Origin: Ruminococcus albus AD2013
GTDB lineage: Bacteria > Bacillota > Clostridia > Oscillospirales > Ruminococcaceae
Assembly: GCF_000526775.1 (NCBI RefSeq)
Contig: NZ_JAGS01000001.1
Span: 124,001-188,000, forward strand
Direction: 5' to 3'
Length of the DNA stretch: 64,000 bases
Of this stretch, positions 17,335-25,532 are shown one piece after another; within the stretch, counting starts at the first letter, position 1, and each line of letters starts with the position of its first letter. Position numbers and translations under genes: made by a program. The notes below the pieces were generated by a model. The model made no database searches and was not told where the DNA came from. It saw only the letters and a list, made by a program, of their open reading frames with translations.

Positions 17335-18498
17335 ATGGCAGGCAAAAAGGATAAGAGTTTTGTCCGCAACGTTGCAAAAGAACGTACTTACAGAAATCAG
17401 AATGAGGAGTATGAAGACGCTTATTTCAAATGGCGTGCAGATGAATCAAATCAGTATTCCTTTAATTATGTACACGATTCGCGTGAACATTCATATATGG
17501 CAGGAAGAGGCTTCATAAAGCACGGTGCTGATACTGCTGAAAGCCAGACGCTGCATAATTGTCTGAGACTGCTGGGTGCTGTTATGCTGGTCATGCTGAT
17601 GTTTGATGTTGTGAATTATCTGCTTGCTATGTATATGAACGGCGGTCCGTGCGGAGTGTTATATTTTTCAAAAAGATACACCATCGGAACTTCTGAAACA
17701 TTTGCTTGTATAATTTATACCTGTGTCAGCATACTTAAATATATAACTGCGATAATAATATACCAGATGCGCATGAAGCTTCCGCGGCAGGTCGCACTGC
17801 CTTCGGGCAAAAGCAATAACACGGCGGAATTCAGGGCAACGGCTATTATGATAATGCTCATGATAATAGTTATGGGCAGGCTTGCAAACACTCTGCTTTC
17901 GGTGATACTCAGTGTTGTTAATGTGGACAGCGTGTATATTTATATGTTTGACAGCAGAGAGCCTTTGGTTCAGATCATTTCTGCTGTATACAACTGCATA
18001 ATAATGCCTGTATTGTGCGAACTGCTTTTCAGGGGACTTGTTTTGCAGAGTTTCCGTCAGTTCGGAGATTCCTTTGCTGTGGCTGTAGCGAGTATAGCCT
18101 GCGGGTTATGTTTCTATGACCTCACATATATAGGTTTTTCGATACTCTGTTCGATGGTGATAGGCGTATTCACCGTTCGTTCGGGCTCTATTGTTACGGC
18201 GATACTGATGCACGCGGTGACTACCACGGTGAATTATATGGTGGTATATGTGGGCACGCTCAATCCTACACTGGGACGCATAGTTGCGATAGCATTGTGT
18301 ATACTGATCTGTATAGGCGCTTTGGTGGCGTATACCAGGCTCAATTACCGCAATGACTGGACTTTTAACGCGGATACCCATGAGTCGGAACTTACATTTA
18401 CAAAGAAGGTCAAGCTAATGCTTTCATCGAATACTGTGGCTATGTGGTTTGTGTGTGCGCTGATACTCACGATAGTTAATATGAGGATAGGTCAGTGA
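17335..18498 (+). CDS. CPBP-family multi-spanning membrane protein with altered active-site motifs
   Basis: The 387-residue protein starts at MAGKKDKSFV after GGGAGGTGAG. A polar N-terminal tail of about 75 residues precedes seven or eight hydrophobic helices. The core resembles the CPBP (CAAX/Rce1, Abi) family: MPVLCELLFRGLVLQSFRQFG, then GLCFYDLTYIGF, then ILMHAVTTTVNYMVV. The family's EExxxR is CELLFR here and the second-motif histidine region reads FYDLTY, so two metal or catalytic residues appear to be replaced. It may be a non-proteolytic member. The stop overlaps the GTG start of tadA by four bases, suggesting co-translation. Confidence 0.7.
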   Translation: MAGKKDKSFVRNVAKERTYRNQNEEYEDAYFKWRADESNQYSFNYVHDSREHSYMAGRGFIKHGADTAESQTLHNCLRLLGAVMLVMLMFDVVNYLLAMYMNGGPCGVLYFSKRYTIGTSETFACIIYTCVSILKYITAIIIYQMRMKLPRQVALPSGKSNNTAEFRATAIMIMLMIIVMGRLANTLLSVILSVVNVDSVYIYMFDSREPLVQIISAVYNCIIMPVLCELLFRGLVLQSFRQFGDSFAVAVASIACGLCFYDLTYIGFSILCSMVIGVFTVRSGSIVTAILMHAVTTTVNYMVVYVGTLNPTLGRIVAIALCILICIGALVAYTRLNYRNDWTFNADTHESELTFTKKVKLMLSSNTVAMWFVCALILTIVNMRIGQ

Positions 18499-18971
18499 CG
18501 CGGGACGAGATGTATATGCGCAAGGCGCTGGAGCTGGCGGCTCTTGCGGCTGAGGAGGACGAAGTCCCTGTGGGGGCGGTAGTCGTTAAAAAGAGTACGG
18601 GCGAGATAGTCGGCAGGGGATTCAATAGGCGTGAATATGGACGTTCACCCCTGACCCATGCGGAGATAGTAGCTATTGAGGAGGCAAGCCGCAGACTTGG
18701 CGGCTGGCGGCTCATCGACTGTGAGCTTTACGTTACGCTGGAGCCCTGCCCAATGTGTGCTGGTGCAGTGATAAACTCGCGGGTGGAGCGTGTGATATTC
18801 GGGGCGTATGACCAGAAAGCTGGATCATGCGGCACGGTGGTGGATCTTTTTGCTCTGCCATACAATCACAAGCCCGAATGTATCGGCGGCGTGATGGAAG
18901 AAGAATGTGCCGCGGCACTTACGGAGTTTTTCAGGGGACTGCGGATAAGAAAGGCTAAGAATGATGGATAA
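18495..18971 (+). CDS. tadA: tRNA-specific adenosine deaminase TadA
   Basis: TadA converts adenosine 34 to inosine in the anticodon of tRNA-Arg(ACG), widening codon reading. The 158-residue product has the zinc-binding and catalytic set H55-A-E57 (LTHAEIVAI) and PCPMC (C85, C88), plus the FGAYDQKAGSCG substrate loop. The chosen start is GTG at 18495, which overlaps the preceding stop in GTGA. An ATG at 18510 is possible but would trim the N-terminus. It overlaps the next gene by 11 bases, so three genes form one operon. Confidence 0.95.
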   Translation: MTRDEMYMRKALELAALAAEEDEVPVGAVVVKKSTGEIVGRGFNRREYGRSPLTHAEIVAIEEASRRLGGWRLIDCELYVTLEPCPMCAGAVINSRVERVIFGAYDQKAGSCGTVVDLFALPYNHKPECIGGVMEEECAAALTEFFRGLRIRKAKNDG

Positions 18972-19245
18972 GACATGGGTGTTACTTTTGTGTGTATACG
19001 CCTTGGTGAATCTGGTGGTGTTCGGTATGTATGCCGCCGATAAAGCAAAGGCGAAGAAAGGCGCGTGGCGAACTCCCGAGATCAAGCTTATGACAGCTGG
19101 CGCTGTTGGGATAATAGGCGCTCTTCTGGGCATGGTGGTGTGTCACCACAAGACGAAGAAGCCTTTGTTCGCTGTGGGTCTGCCGGTGATATTTTTTGCG
19201 GAGATCGCACTTGCGGCGATAGTCTACTTTAAATTTATAAGATGA
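18961..19245 (+). CDS. DUF1294 small membrane protein
   Basis: This is a 94-residue protein of the DUF1294 family of unknown function. Three hydrophobic helices are visible (residues 5-25, 42-60 and 70-91). The family-typical MYAADKAKAKKGAWRTPE block (about 24-40) and a GIIGALLGMVVCHHKTKKPLF loop are also present. Translation begins inside the end of tadA at ATGATGG. The linkage to tadA is by overlap only and implies no shared function. Confidence 0.8.
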   Translation: MMDKTWVLLLCVYALVNLVVFGMYAADKAKAKKGAWRTPEIKLMTAGAVGIIGALLGMVVCHHKTKKPLFAVGLPVIFFAEIALAAIVYFKFIR

Positions 19246-19306
19246 TCTTACTCCTTCGTTATTGAGGTTTTGTCAGTGGCGGAGGGGGTTAGTTTTTAGT
19301 AAAGAA

Positions 19307-19338
19307 AAAGCATCTTCGCTGAAAAACGAAGATGCTTT
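19307..19338. terminator. Bidirectional terminator between DUF1294 gene and recR
   Basis: A perfect 12-base stem (AAAGCATCTTCG and its complement) with an 8-base loop is flanked by A-rich and T-rich sequence. It sits between the two convergent stop codons at 19245 and 19344. Confidence 0.85.
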
Positions 19339-19343
19339 GTGTT

Positions 19344-19946
19344 TTATATTTCGCTGCGGTTTTCAAGCGCTTTATACAGCGTTATCTCATCTGCATATTC
19401 CAGCTGACCGCCGATAGGCAGTCCGAAAGCTAACCTTGTGACTTTTACGCCAAGAGGTTTCAGCAGTTTTGAGATATAGAATGCTGTTGCATCGCCCTCA
19501 ACTGTGGGGTTGGTCGCCATGATGACTTCATCGGCTGTGCCTGAGTTTATACGCGCAAGCAACTCCTTTATTTTGAGATCATCGGGTGATACTCCGTTTA
19601 TCGGGGATATCAGACCATGCAGCACATGATATACGCCCTTATACTCTCCCGTGCGCTCGATAGCTGTGATATCCTGTGGACTTTCCACCACGCATATCAC
19701 GCCGTGGTCGCGCCTGTCATCATCGCAGATAGGGCAAAGGTGTCTGTCGGTATAGTTCTGACATTCCTTGCAGAGATGTACATTTTTATGTACATTAAGT
19801 ACCGCGTTGGCAAAAGCCTCGGCGTCTTTATCGCTCATACGCATAACGTGATAAGCCAGTCTCTGGGCGGATTTCATACCTATGCCTGGAAGCTTTGCGA
19901 ACTGCTCGGTAAGCAGTACGAGAGGCAGTGCGTTAGTTTCAGCCAT
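19344..19946 (-). CDS. recR: Recombination mediator protein RecR
   Basis: RecR works with RecF and RecO to load RecA on gapped DNA. The 200-residue product has the helix-hairpin-helix LPGIGMKSAQRLA (19-31), a four-Cys zinc site (C59, C62, C71, C74) and a Toprim domain (about 80-175) with CVVESPQD and ATNPTVEGDATA. The length is normal. It is the third gene of a dnaX-ybaB-recR operon, an arrangement widely conserved in bacteria, and its start lies three bases after the ybaB stop. Confidence 0.97.
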   Translation of the reverse strand: MAETNALPLVLLTEQFAKLPGIGMKSAQRLAYHVMRMSDKDAEAFANAVLNVHKNVHLCKECQNYTDRHLCPICDDDRRDHGVICVVESPQDITAIERTGEYKGVYHVLHGLISPINGVSPDDLKIKELLARINSGTADEVIMATNPTVEGDATAFYISKLLKPLGVKVTRLAFGLPIGGQLEYADEITLYKALENRSEI

Positions 19947-19949
19947 TTC

Positions 19950-20300
19950 TTAGAACAGGCCGGGGAAGGATACGCCGCCTGTCAGCTTCTGCATCTCAGC
20001 GTCGCTGATCTCGTCGAGGTTGTCAACAGCAGCGTTGAATGCAGCCTTTACCATATCCTGCAGATCCTCGATCTCCTCGGGATTTACGATCTCGGGAGCG
20101 ATCTTCAGGTCAAGAACGTTTCTCTTGCCGTTGATGGTAACTTCAACAACTCCGCCGCCGGCGGTGCCCTTGAACTCTCTCTGTTCGAGGTCAGCCTGGA
20201 GAGCAGTGATCTGATCCTGCATCTTCTGTGCCTGCTTCAGCATCTGATTCATATTGTTGGAAGGACCTTTGCCCATTCCGTTGGGAACTCTTGCTTTCAT
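19950..20300 (-). CDS. YbaB/EbfC nucleoid-associated protein
   Basis: This is a small DNA-binding dimer that coats the nucleoid and is almost always encoded between dnaX and recR. The 116-residue protein has the Gln/Lys-rich N-terminal helix (MNQMLKQAQKMQDQITAL) and the core FKGTAGGGVVEVTINGKRNVLDLKI. I used the ATG at 20300, nine bases after AAGGAG. The TTG two codons earlier would leave only three bases of spacing. Its stop is three bases before recR. Confidence 0.95.
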   Translation of the reverse strand: MKARVPNGMGKGPSNNMNQMLKQAQKMQDQITALQADLEQREFKGTAGGGVVEVTINGKRNVLDLKIAPEIVNPEEIEDLQDMVKAAFNAAVDNLDEISDAEMQKLTGGVSFPGLF

Positions 20301-20318
20301 TGTCAATAACTCCTTAAT

Positions 20319-21917
20319 TCAATTTGATTTTTTTATATCGACTTCGATATCAAGCTTTTTAGCCTTTTCAAGCAGCCTGTTGATCGGGTTTTCCTTATCT
20401 TCGGGCGAAACGTTTTTAGCTGACTTTGCTTTGATATTGAAGGTCTGTCCGAAATTTTCCTTTAGCACTTGCTGTATAAGCAGATGTGCGTTGAGCTTTT
20501 TGAACTGCTGGAAGAAAAAGTCATTATCCACGATGATAAACACCGTGCTTCCGCCGAGAAAAGCTTTTGATTTCCTTAAAAATCCGCTTATGGCCGGATT
20601 TCTGCGGCTTATCTCATCTACCAGACCTTCCCAGTTCTTGATGGGCTGTATCTGTGACGGGTCCATCTTTTTGAAATCGGGGTCGGGCTCGGGTTTGGGC
20701 GGTGCTTCAACTTCCTGCTTCGGGATATCTGCCACTGAACCGCTGCGCACTGCATCTTCGAGCCTTGTGAGGCGTTTGAGCAGTTCGCCGTCGGGCATAC
20801 CGGACTGAGATACAGCCGCGGGGGCAGCCTTGCCGAAACTTGACGTACACAGCCTTATTACGCACATCTCAAGCTCTATCCTTTTGGAAGTGCTTCTTGC
20901 CAGCTTGTCCGAACTTTCCTGCAAAAGAGAAATGCAGCCAAGTATATCGTCAAGTGACATTTTCTTAGCTATATCCTCGATGCGTTTCAGTTCATCGGGG
21001 AGACAGGTGATAAGCTCCCTGCCGTTATCTATGGTAGCGGCCAGCATCACGTTCCTCATCTGTTCGAGAAGTTCGCCTGCCAGCACTTTAAGGTCTTTGG
21101 ACATCGAGTGCAGCTCGTTTATCCTTTTCAGGGCACCTGCTGCGTCCTTGTCGGCTATGCTTTCGAGTATATCAAAGAGGTAATCCCTGCCTGCTATACC
21201 CGAAGCGCTGGATACTGTATCCAGTGTGATATCATCGGAAAAAGCAACACACTGGTCGAGAAGCGAAAGGGCATCTCTCATACCGCCGTCGGAAAGTCTT
21301 GCGATAAGTTCAGCAGCGTCCTCGTGAAGAGTGAAGCCCTCCTGACTTGCGATATACGTTAGCCTTGCCACGATATCCTCGGTCTTTATGCGGTTGAAAT
21401 CAAAATGCTGACACCTTGAAACGATAGTCGCGGGGACTTTCTGTATCTCGGTAGTCGCCAGTATGAACTTTACGTGGGGAGGGGGTTCTTCCATAGTTTT
21501 CAGCAGAGCGTTGAACGCGCCTACCGAAAGCATATGCACCTCGTCGATGATGTAAACTTTATACTTACACATCTCGGGGGTGAACATAACGCCCTCACGC
21601 AGTTCTCTGATATCGTTGACGCTGGCGTTTGAAGCTGCGTCTATCTCGATTATATCACCCAGTGAGCCGTTATCTGCGGCTTTGCATATCTCACATTCAC
21701 AGCAGGGCATACCGTCCTTGCCGTTTTCACAGTTTACAGCCTTTGCGAATATCCTTGCGCAGGTGGTCTTACCTGTTCCGCGGGAACCTGTGAACAGGTA
21801 AGCGTGGGCTGTTTTGCCTGAGATTATCTGGTTTTTGAGGGTTGTCGTGATATGAGGCTGAGATACAACGTCATCGAATGTCCTCGGACGCCATTTTCTG
21901 TATAAAGCCTGATACAC
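20319..21917 (-). CDS. dnaX: DNA polymerase III subunit gamma/tau
   Basis: This is the clamp-loader ATPase of the replicative polymerase. The 532-residue product has Walker A GSRGTGKTT (44-52), a zinc-binding cysteine group (C63 and the CCECEIC block at 72-78), Walker B VYIIDEVHM near 125 and the sensor-1 ATTE block. A linker rich in Pro/Glu follows residue 390. The C-terminal tail is shorter than that of E. coli tau, as is common in Firmicutes. The ATG at 21917 is preceded by AGGGAG. The SRP RNA gene lies directly upstream in the same orientation, as in Bacillus subtilis. Confidence 0.97.
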   Translation of the reverse strand: MYQALYRKWRPRTFDDVVSQPHITTTLKNQIISGKTAHAYLFTGSRGTGKTTCARIFAKAVNCENGKDGMPCCECEICKAADNGSLGDIIEIDAASNASVNDIRELREGVMFTPEMCKYKVYIIDEVHMLSVGAFNALLKTMEEPPPHVKFILATTEIQKVPATIVSRCQHFDFNRIKTEDIVARLTYIASQEGFTLHEDAAELIARLSDGGMRDALSLLDQCVAFSDDITLDTVSSASGIAGRDYLFDILESIADKDAAGALKRINELHSMSKDLKVLAGELLEQMRNVMLAATIDNGRELITCLPDELKRIEDIAKKMSLDDILGCISLLQESSDKLARSTSKRIELEMCVIRLCTSSFGKAAPAAVSQSGMPDGELLKRLTRLEDAVRSGSVADIPKQEVEAPPKPEPDPDFKKMDPSQIQPIKNWEGLVDEISRRNPAISGFLRKSKAFLGGSTVFIIVDNDFFFQQFKKLNAHLLIQQVLKENFGQTFNIKAKSAKNVSPEDKENPINRLLEKAKKLDIEVDIKKSN

Positions 21918-21935
21918 GTTCTCACTCCCTTAATA

Positions 21936-22137
21936 AAAATCGATCCGACATATAGGCGTGCAGGCGAAACTGTAACACACGAAACAAACCGCTTAATGCT
22001 GCTCGGTTCCCCGCCTGACATGGTTCACAGCGTTTCATTGTACAGGACCCGCACACCCATATCTCGGATCGAATCAACGTCCGGATATCTGTTTCCAGTC
22101 TTTACCGCCGATAGAATCATCTTCCTCGTCGGAGTAC
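21936..22137 (-). ncRNA. ffs: Signal recognition particle RNA
   Basis: On the minus strand the helix-8 hairpin of SRP RNA is present around 22020-21990, with the conserved pieces GTCAGG, GGAA tetraloop and GAGCAGCA in order. Long flanking arms pair as TCGATCCGA with TCGGATCGA, followed by TTTTTATT as a terminator at about 21936. A TATAAT box at 22149-22144 places the 5' end near 22137. The 3' boundary is good. Whether the first 60 bases belong to an Alu-like domain is uncertain. The gene lies immediately upstream of dnaX, a known arrangement. Confidence 0.85.
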
Positions 22138-22143
22138 TTTGAT

Positions 22144-22172
22144 ATTATAGCACACTTCTCTAAAAAAAGCAA
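22144..22172 (-). promoter_or_regulatory. Promoter of the SRP RNA
   Basis: On the minus strand a perfect TATAAT (22149-22144) is preceded, after 17 bases, by TTGCTT (22172-22167). Confidence 0.7.
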
Positions 22173-22253
22173 GTGTTTTCACAAAATTTTCTTAAAAAAT
22201 ATTTAAGAAGTAGTTTTGTGCAGTTTTCTCATATATACAGCACGAAAAAAATA

Positions 22254-22286
22254 CAGCCGCGCTGAAAGGGGGAGGGAGCGCGGCTG
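22254..22286 (-). terminator. Terminator of the HtrA gene
   Basis: A perfect 10-base GC-rich stem (CAGCCGCGCT and its complement) is followed on the minus strand by TATTTTTTT. It lies 70 bases after the HtrA stop codon. Confidence 0.85.
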
Positions 22287-22356
22287 CCTATGGTGAAGGT
22301 TTTTATGAAGTTATTTTGCAAAAACTCTCAATGAAGAGATTTTTTTATCTTATTTA

Positions 22357-23784
22357 TCATCTCATGCCGAAGAACTCAAAGGGATCCATGCCTGCGAAGT
22401 CATCGCCGTAGCCGTACTGATAATTGCCGCGGCCATCAGGGCTGCCCTGTACTTTGTTATCTTCGGTGTTTTCCTTTTCTTCTTTTTCTTCGTCCTCGGG
22501 CTTGGTCTCGTCAACAACTATGCTGAGTTCCTTGGTCTCGCCCTGTCTGTATACGGTAACGGTGATCTTATCGCCCTTTTTGCACTTTCTGATAGCAGCT
22601 ACCATATCGGTGGAAGATGTGATCTCCTTGCCGTCTATCTTAGTTACGATATCGTTGACTTCAAGACCTGCTTCCTTAGCGGGAGAGTCATCGTTTACCT
22701 GTCTTACAACTGCGCCCTCGGGGATGCCGTAGGACTTCATATCGCTGTTTACGGTCTCAACAGATACACCGATGTAGGGCTTAACAACGTAGCCGTTTTC
22801 GATGATGCTGGTAACTATATCCTTAACGGTATTAATCGGAATAGCAAAGCCGATATTATCGATGGAAGCTTCTGTGCTTGAATTGCTTGAATACTTAGCG
22901 TTTGTAACGCCTACTACCTCGCCGTACATATTGAACAGTGCACCGCCCGAGTTGCCTGAGTTGATAGCGCAGTCGGTCTGGATGAGGTTCATCATAACGG
23001 AGTTGGAGGTTGTGATCTGTCTGTCCATAGCGCTGACAACACCCGATGTCAGGGTGAATGTGAGCTCGCCGAGGGGATTGCCGATAGCTACTACATTATC
23101 ACCTACGCTTAGTGCTTCGGAATCACCGAGTGTAACTGCTTCAAGACCTGTTGCATCTATCTTCAGTACAGCGATATCGTTGCTTTCATCACTTCCGACG
23201 ATCTCTGCGTCGTAGGAAGTATTATCGTAGGTAGTTACCTTTACCTTGTTTGCGCCGTCGATTACGTGATAGTTGGTAACTATGTAGCCGTCTTCGGTGA
23301 TTATGAAGCCCGAACCGCTGGCTGCGGCTGTGGTGGTGTAGCCGAAGTAGTTGGTGCTTATCTCGGTGGTGATACCTACTGTAGAGTTTACATTATTCTT
23401 ATATACCTCGGAAGCGGAAAGCTGTGTGCCGTCGGTCTTCACTGTCTGCATAGCTACTGCCTTTTCACCGGATTCAGCTGTCTTGATGACTGCCTTGCCT
23501 TTCTCGGTATTGCTCTCGGTCTCAGCCTTAGTATCGGCAGATGCTGACTTGGTCTGTGCGGAAGATGAATCAGCATTCAGGTACTTTAGTGCTGCGAAAG
23601 TTCCGCCTGTACCAAGTGCGCCGCCCAGCAGGCTGAAGCTTACTGCCAGTGCCGCAAGACGAAGCTTGCTGTTCTTGGTACGGGGAGCCGCAGTCACGGG
23701 AGCGGTATACTCCGCAGGCTTGAAAGTCTGAGTATCTGAATTTTCATTAGTGTTGTAAATGTTGTTGTTTTCCATGTTATCCAT
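22357..23784 (-). CDS. HtrA/DegP-like trypsin-fold serine protease with PDZ domain
   Basis: This is a membrane-anchored extracytoplasmic quality-control protease of 475 residues. The start MDNMENNNIYN has AAGGAG eight bases upstream. A cytoplasmic tail of about 40 residues is followed by one transmembrane helix (about 41-65) and a Ser/Thr/Ala-rich linker. The S1C protease domain has H173 (TNYHVID), D203 (ESNDIAVLKID) and S279 (GNSGGALF). One PDZ domain (about 330-420) precedes a Lys/Glu-rich and then Gly/Tyr-rich tail. It probably degrades misfolded secreted proteins. Neither a two-component regulator nor a sensor gene is adjacent. Confidence 0.95.
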   Translation of the reverse strand: MDNMENNNIYNTNENSDTQTFKPAEYTAPVTAAPRTKNSKLRLAALAVSFSLLGGALGTGGTFAALKYLNADSSSAQTKSASADTKAETESNTEKGKAVIKTAESGEKAVAMQTVKTDGTQLSASEVYKNNVNSTVGITTEISTNYFGYTTTAAASGSGFIITEDGYIVTNYHVIDGANKVKVTTYDNTSYDAEIVGSDESNDIAVLKIDATGLEAVTLGDSEALSVGDNVVAIGNPLGELTFTLTSGVVSAMDRQITTSNSVMMNLIQTDCAINSGNSGGALFNMYGEVVGVTNAKYSSNSSTEASIDNIGFAIPINTVKDIVTSIIENGYVVKPYIGVSVETVNSDMKSYGIPEGAVVRQVNDDSPAKEAGLEVNDIVTKIDGKEITSSTDMVAAIRKCKKGDKITVTVYRQGETKELSIVVDETKPEDEEKEEKENTEDNKVQGSPDGRGNYQYGYGDDFAGMDPFEFFGMR

Positions 23785-24403
23785 AAGACATACTCCTTTG
23801 TCATTGATTTTATTATCTTGCGGTCTGTGCCGCTGTTTGTTTTCTATGCTTAAAGTATATTTCACTAACTTAAAAACTAATTTAAACCGAAATGAAAATA
23901 GCTTGAAAGAATATGTATGTATCTATCACATATCTTTCATTTTAGCACTTAATGTGATGGCTGAGTGAAAAAAATGTCACCCGTTGATGAAAAACGCATT
24001 TTGACAGATAATTTTGGGTTAAGATGTGATGCGGAGTATATGAATTTAAAGTTTTGTTAACATTAAAATGTACACGGATGTGAAGCTGGACGGTGGTGTT
24101 AAAATTGTTAATATACTGAATTATATGTGTGCGAATATTCTGAAATTGTATAGGTTTAAAATTTTAATATAAATCATACGGGATTTGCTCTGCTGAAAAA
24201 ATCGGGTAACTGAATTACAACGCAAAAACGACGTCCCGCACATTGCCATGCGGGACGTCGTTTTTAAGGAAGTTTAGAAAAAATATATGAAGAAAAAATA
24301 TGAAGCATTCTCTGCTGATGTTAATATAATAACCTTGCGATGTGAAAACTGTGTGATAGAATATGGAATAATTTCAAAAATCACAAATTTATCTTTTGTG
24401 ACA
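23785..24403. other. Gene-free AT-rich interval between htrA and ger operon
   Basis: Apart from the terminator at 24225-24265, no gene was found. The stretch 24040-24125 is unusually rich in GTTAA/TTAAC pieces, and TATACT boxes are present on the minus strand (for example 23859-23854), but no convincing -35 element accompanies them. Confidence 0.5.
24225..24265. terminator. Strong bidirectional terminator after gerC
   Basis: A perfect 16-base stem (AAAACGACGTCCCGCA and its complement) with an 8-base loop is flanked by A and T runs. It lies 140 bases downstream of the gerC stop on the minus strand. Confidence 0.85.
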
Positions 24404-25531
24404 TCATACGACTTTTACAGTGATATTCACAATAACATCTACTGCGGAAAGCAATATTTCAGGGGTGTTTTGGTATTTCAGCCACAGTTTGGGAAAACGT
24501 TGTTTTATCAGAAGCGATGTGCCGAAGATATCTGTCCCGTTCCGGAGCATTCCGGTTTGCAGGTAAGTGCAGTCAGATACGAGTGTATTGGAAACTGCTG
24601 TGCTGAGTTTATTGCTCTGGTCGGTATCAAGCTCATGGTCGGGACGGGCGGATACAATGATATTGGTTGTGAGCATCAGCCTGCCGTTTTCGGCGGTGAT
24701 GGTTCGCTTGCGGCGGCAGTTGTCAAGTTCGGATGTGATGCTTATGTCATCAAGGATAGTAACTATACTGCCTTTTTCAGCCTTGCCCGAAAGCAGTGCC
24801 GCGAAAAGGGTCGCGTCCTCGGGCAGTATGCTTTTGCCCTCATGCGTGATGACGGCTGTCCCTGCGACTTTGACACTTTGTGATATAGTCGGACTGTCGG
24901 CAGAACTGCTGTCGGTATCGCTCTCACTTATGACTTCAAGCACAGGCATGGCGATACTGCCTTCGTCCGAAAACAAAGATCTAAGGTCACAGCCGATGGT
25001 ACGTGAGTATTCGGCAGAGGTTTTGATAAGGCTCGAAAGAGCTTCGGCAGAAGTTTCGTCCTCGGTGAGTTTCAGCTGCATCAGCTCCTCCGCCTTGCCC
25101 TGAGCCATGCAGATATCGGCTGAGGGACTGATATTCCTGCCGCCCAGGGCAAAGGCAAAAAGCTCCCGTGGGTCATCGAGTCTGATATCACTGCCCAGAC
25201 ATATCAGTTGTAAGTGTCCAAAAAATAACTCTTTTCCTGTTGAACTGCCTGCGGCGGAAAGGGCTTCGCTGACAGTTTTGCCCTCGCTGACGGCAACTGC
25301 CACGTTTGCGCCAGTAACATCTACCGCAGTATCGGAGCCTGATCCCGCGGGCTGGAATATCTGGATAGATACGCGGTATCCCTTCTCACAGGTATCTATT
25401 CCCATTGCGTGGACTATACCGCGCCTGTCGATGCTGATGCTTCTCCCGCGGGCTGAAAGCAGGATACAGCACATGACGGCGGTGACGAGTAGGTAAACGG
25501 TTCGGGCGGAATGTTTATAGTGCTTTTTCAT
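24404..25531 (-). CDS. gerC: Ger(x)C-family spore germination protein
   Basis: This is the third component of a germinant receptor. In Bacillus the C subunit is a lipoprotein on the outer face of the inner spore membrane. The 375-residue product begins at MKKHYKHS, placed one base after the preceding stop (TGACATG) and behind GAGAGGT. After a hydrophobic N-terminus comes the family opening RSISIDRRGIVHAMGIDTCEKGYRVSIQIFQPAG, with GKELFFGHLQLICLG and the late SARPDHELDTDQSNKL segment. The usual lipobox GCW is missing. The region reads CCILLSARGRSI, so lipid anchoring is doubtful. It forms an operon with gerA and gerB. Confidence 0.85.
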   Translation of the reverse strand: MKKHYKHSARTVYLLVTAVMCCILLSARGRSISIDRRGIVHAMGIDTCEKGYRVSIQIFQPAGSGSDTAVDVTGANVAVAVSEGKTVSEALSAAGSSTGKELFFGHLQLICLGSDIRLDDPRELFAFALGGRNISPSADICMAQGKAEELMQLKLTEDETSAEALSSLIKTSAEYSRTIGCDLRSLFSDEGSIAMPVLEVISESDTDSSSADSPTISQSVKVAGTAVITHEGKSILPEDATLFAALLSGKAEKGSIVTILDDISITSELDNCRRKRTITAENGRLMLTTNIIVSARPDHELDTDQSNKLSTAVSNTLVSDCTYLQTGMLRNGTDIFGTSLLIKQRFPKLWLKYQNTPEILLSAVDVIVNITVKVV

Positions 25532-25532
25532 G

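Noticed and set aside
19617..20309. 230-codon plus-strand frame across recR and ybaB.
   Set aside because: It is antisense to two well-recognised genes and has no start signal.
24001..24060. Plus-strand TTGACA at 24001 upstream of nothing obvious.
   Set aside because: No acceptable -10 element is found at 16-18 bases and no plus-strand gene follows before the terminator at 24225.
24287..24883. 198-codon plus-strand frame beginning near the terminator downstream of gerC.
   Set aside because: From 24404 it is the antisense of gerC, and it has no ribosome binding site or recognisable family.
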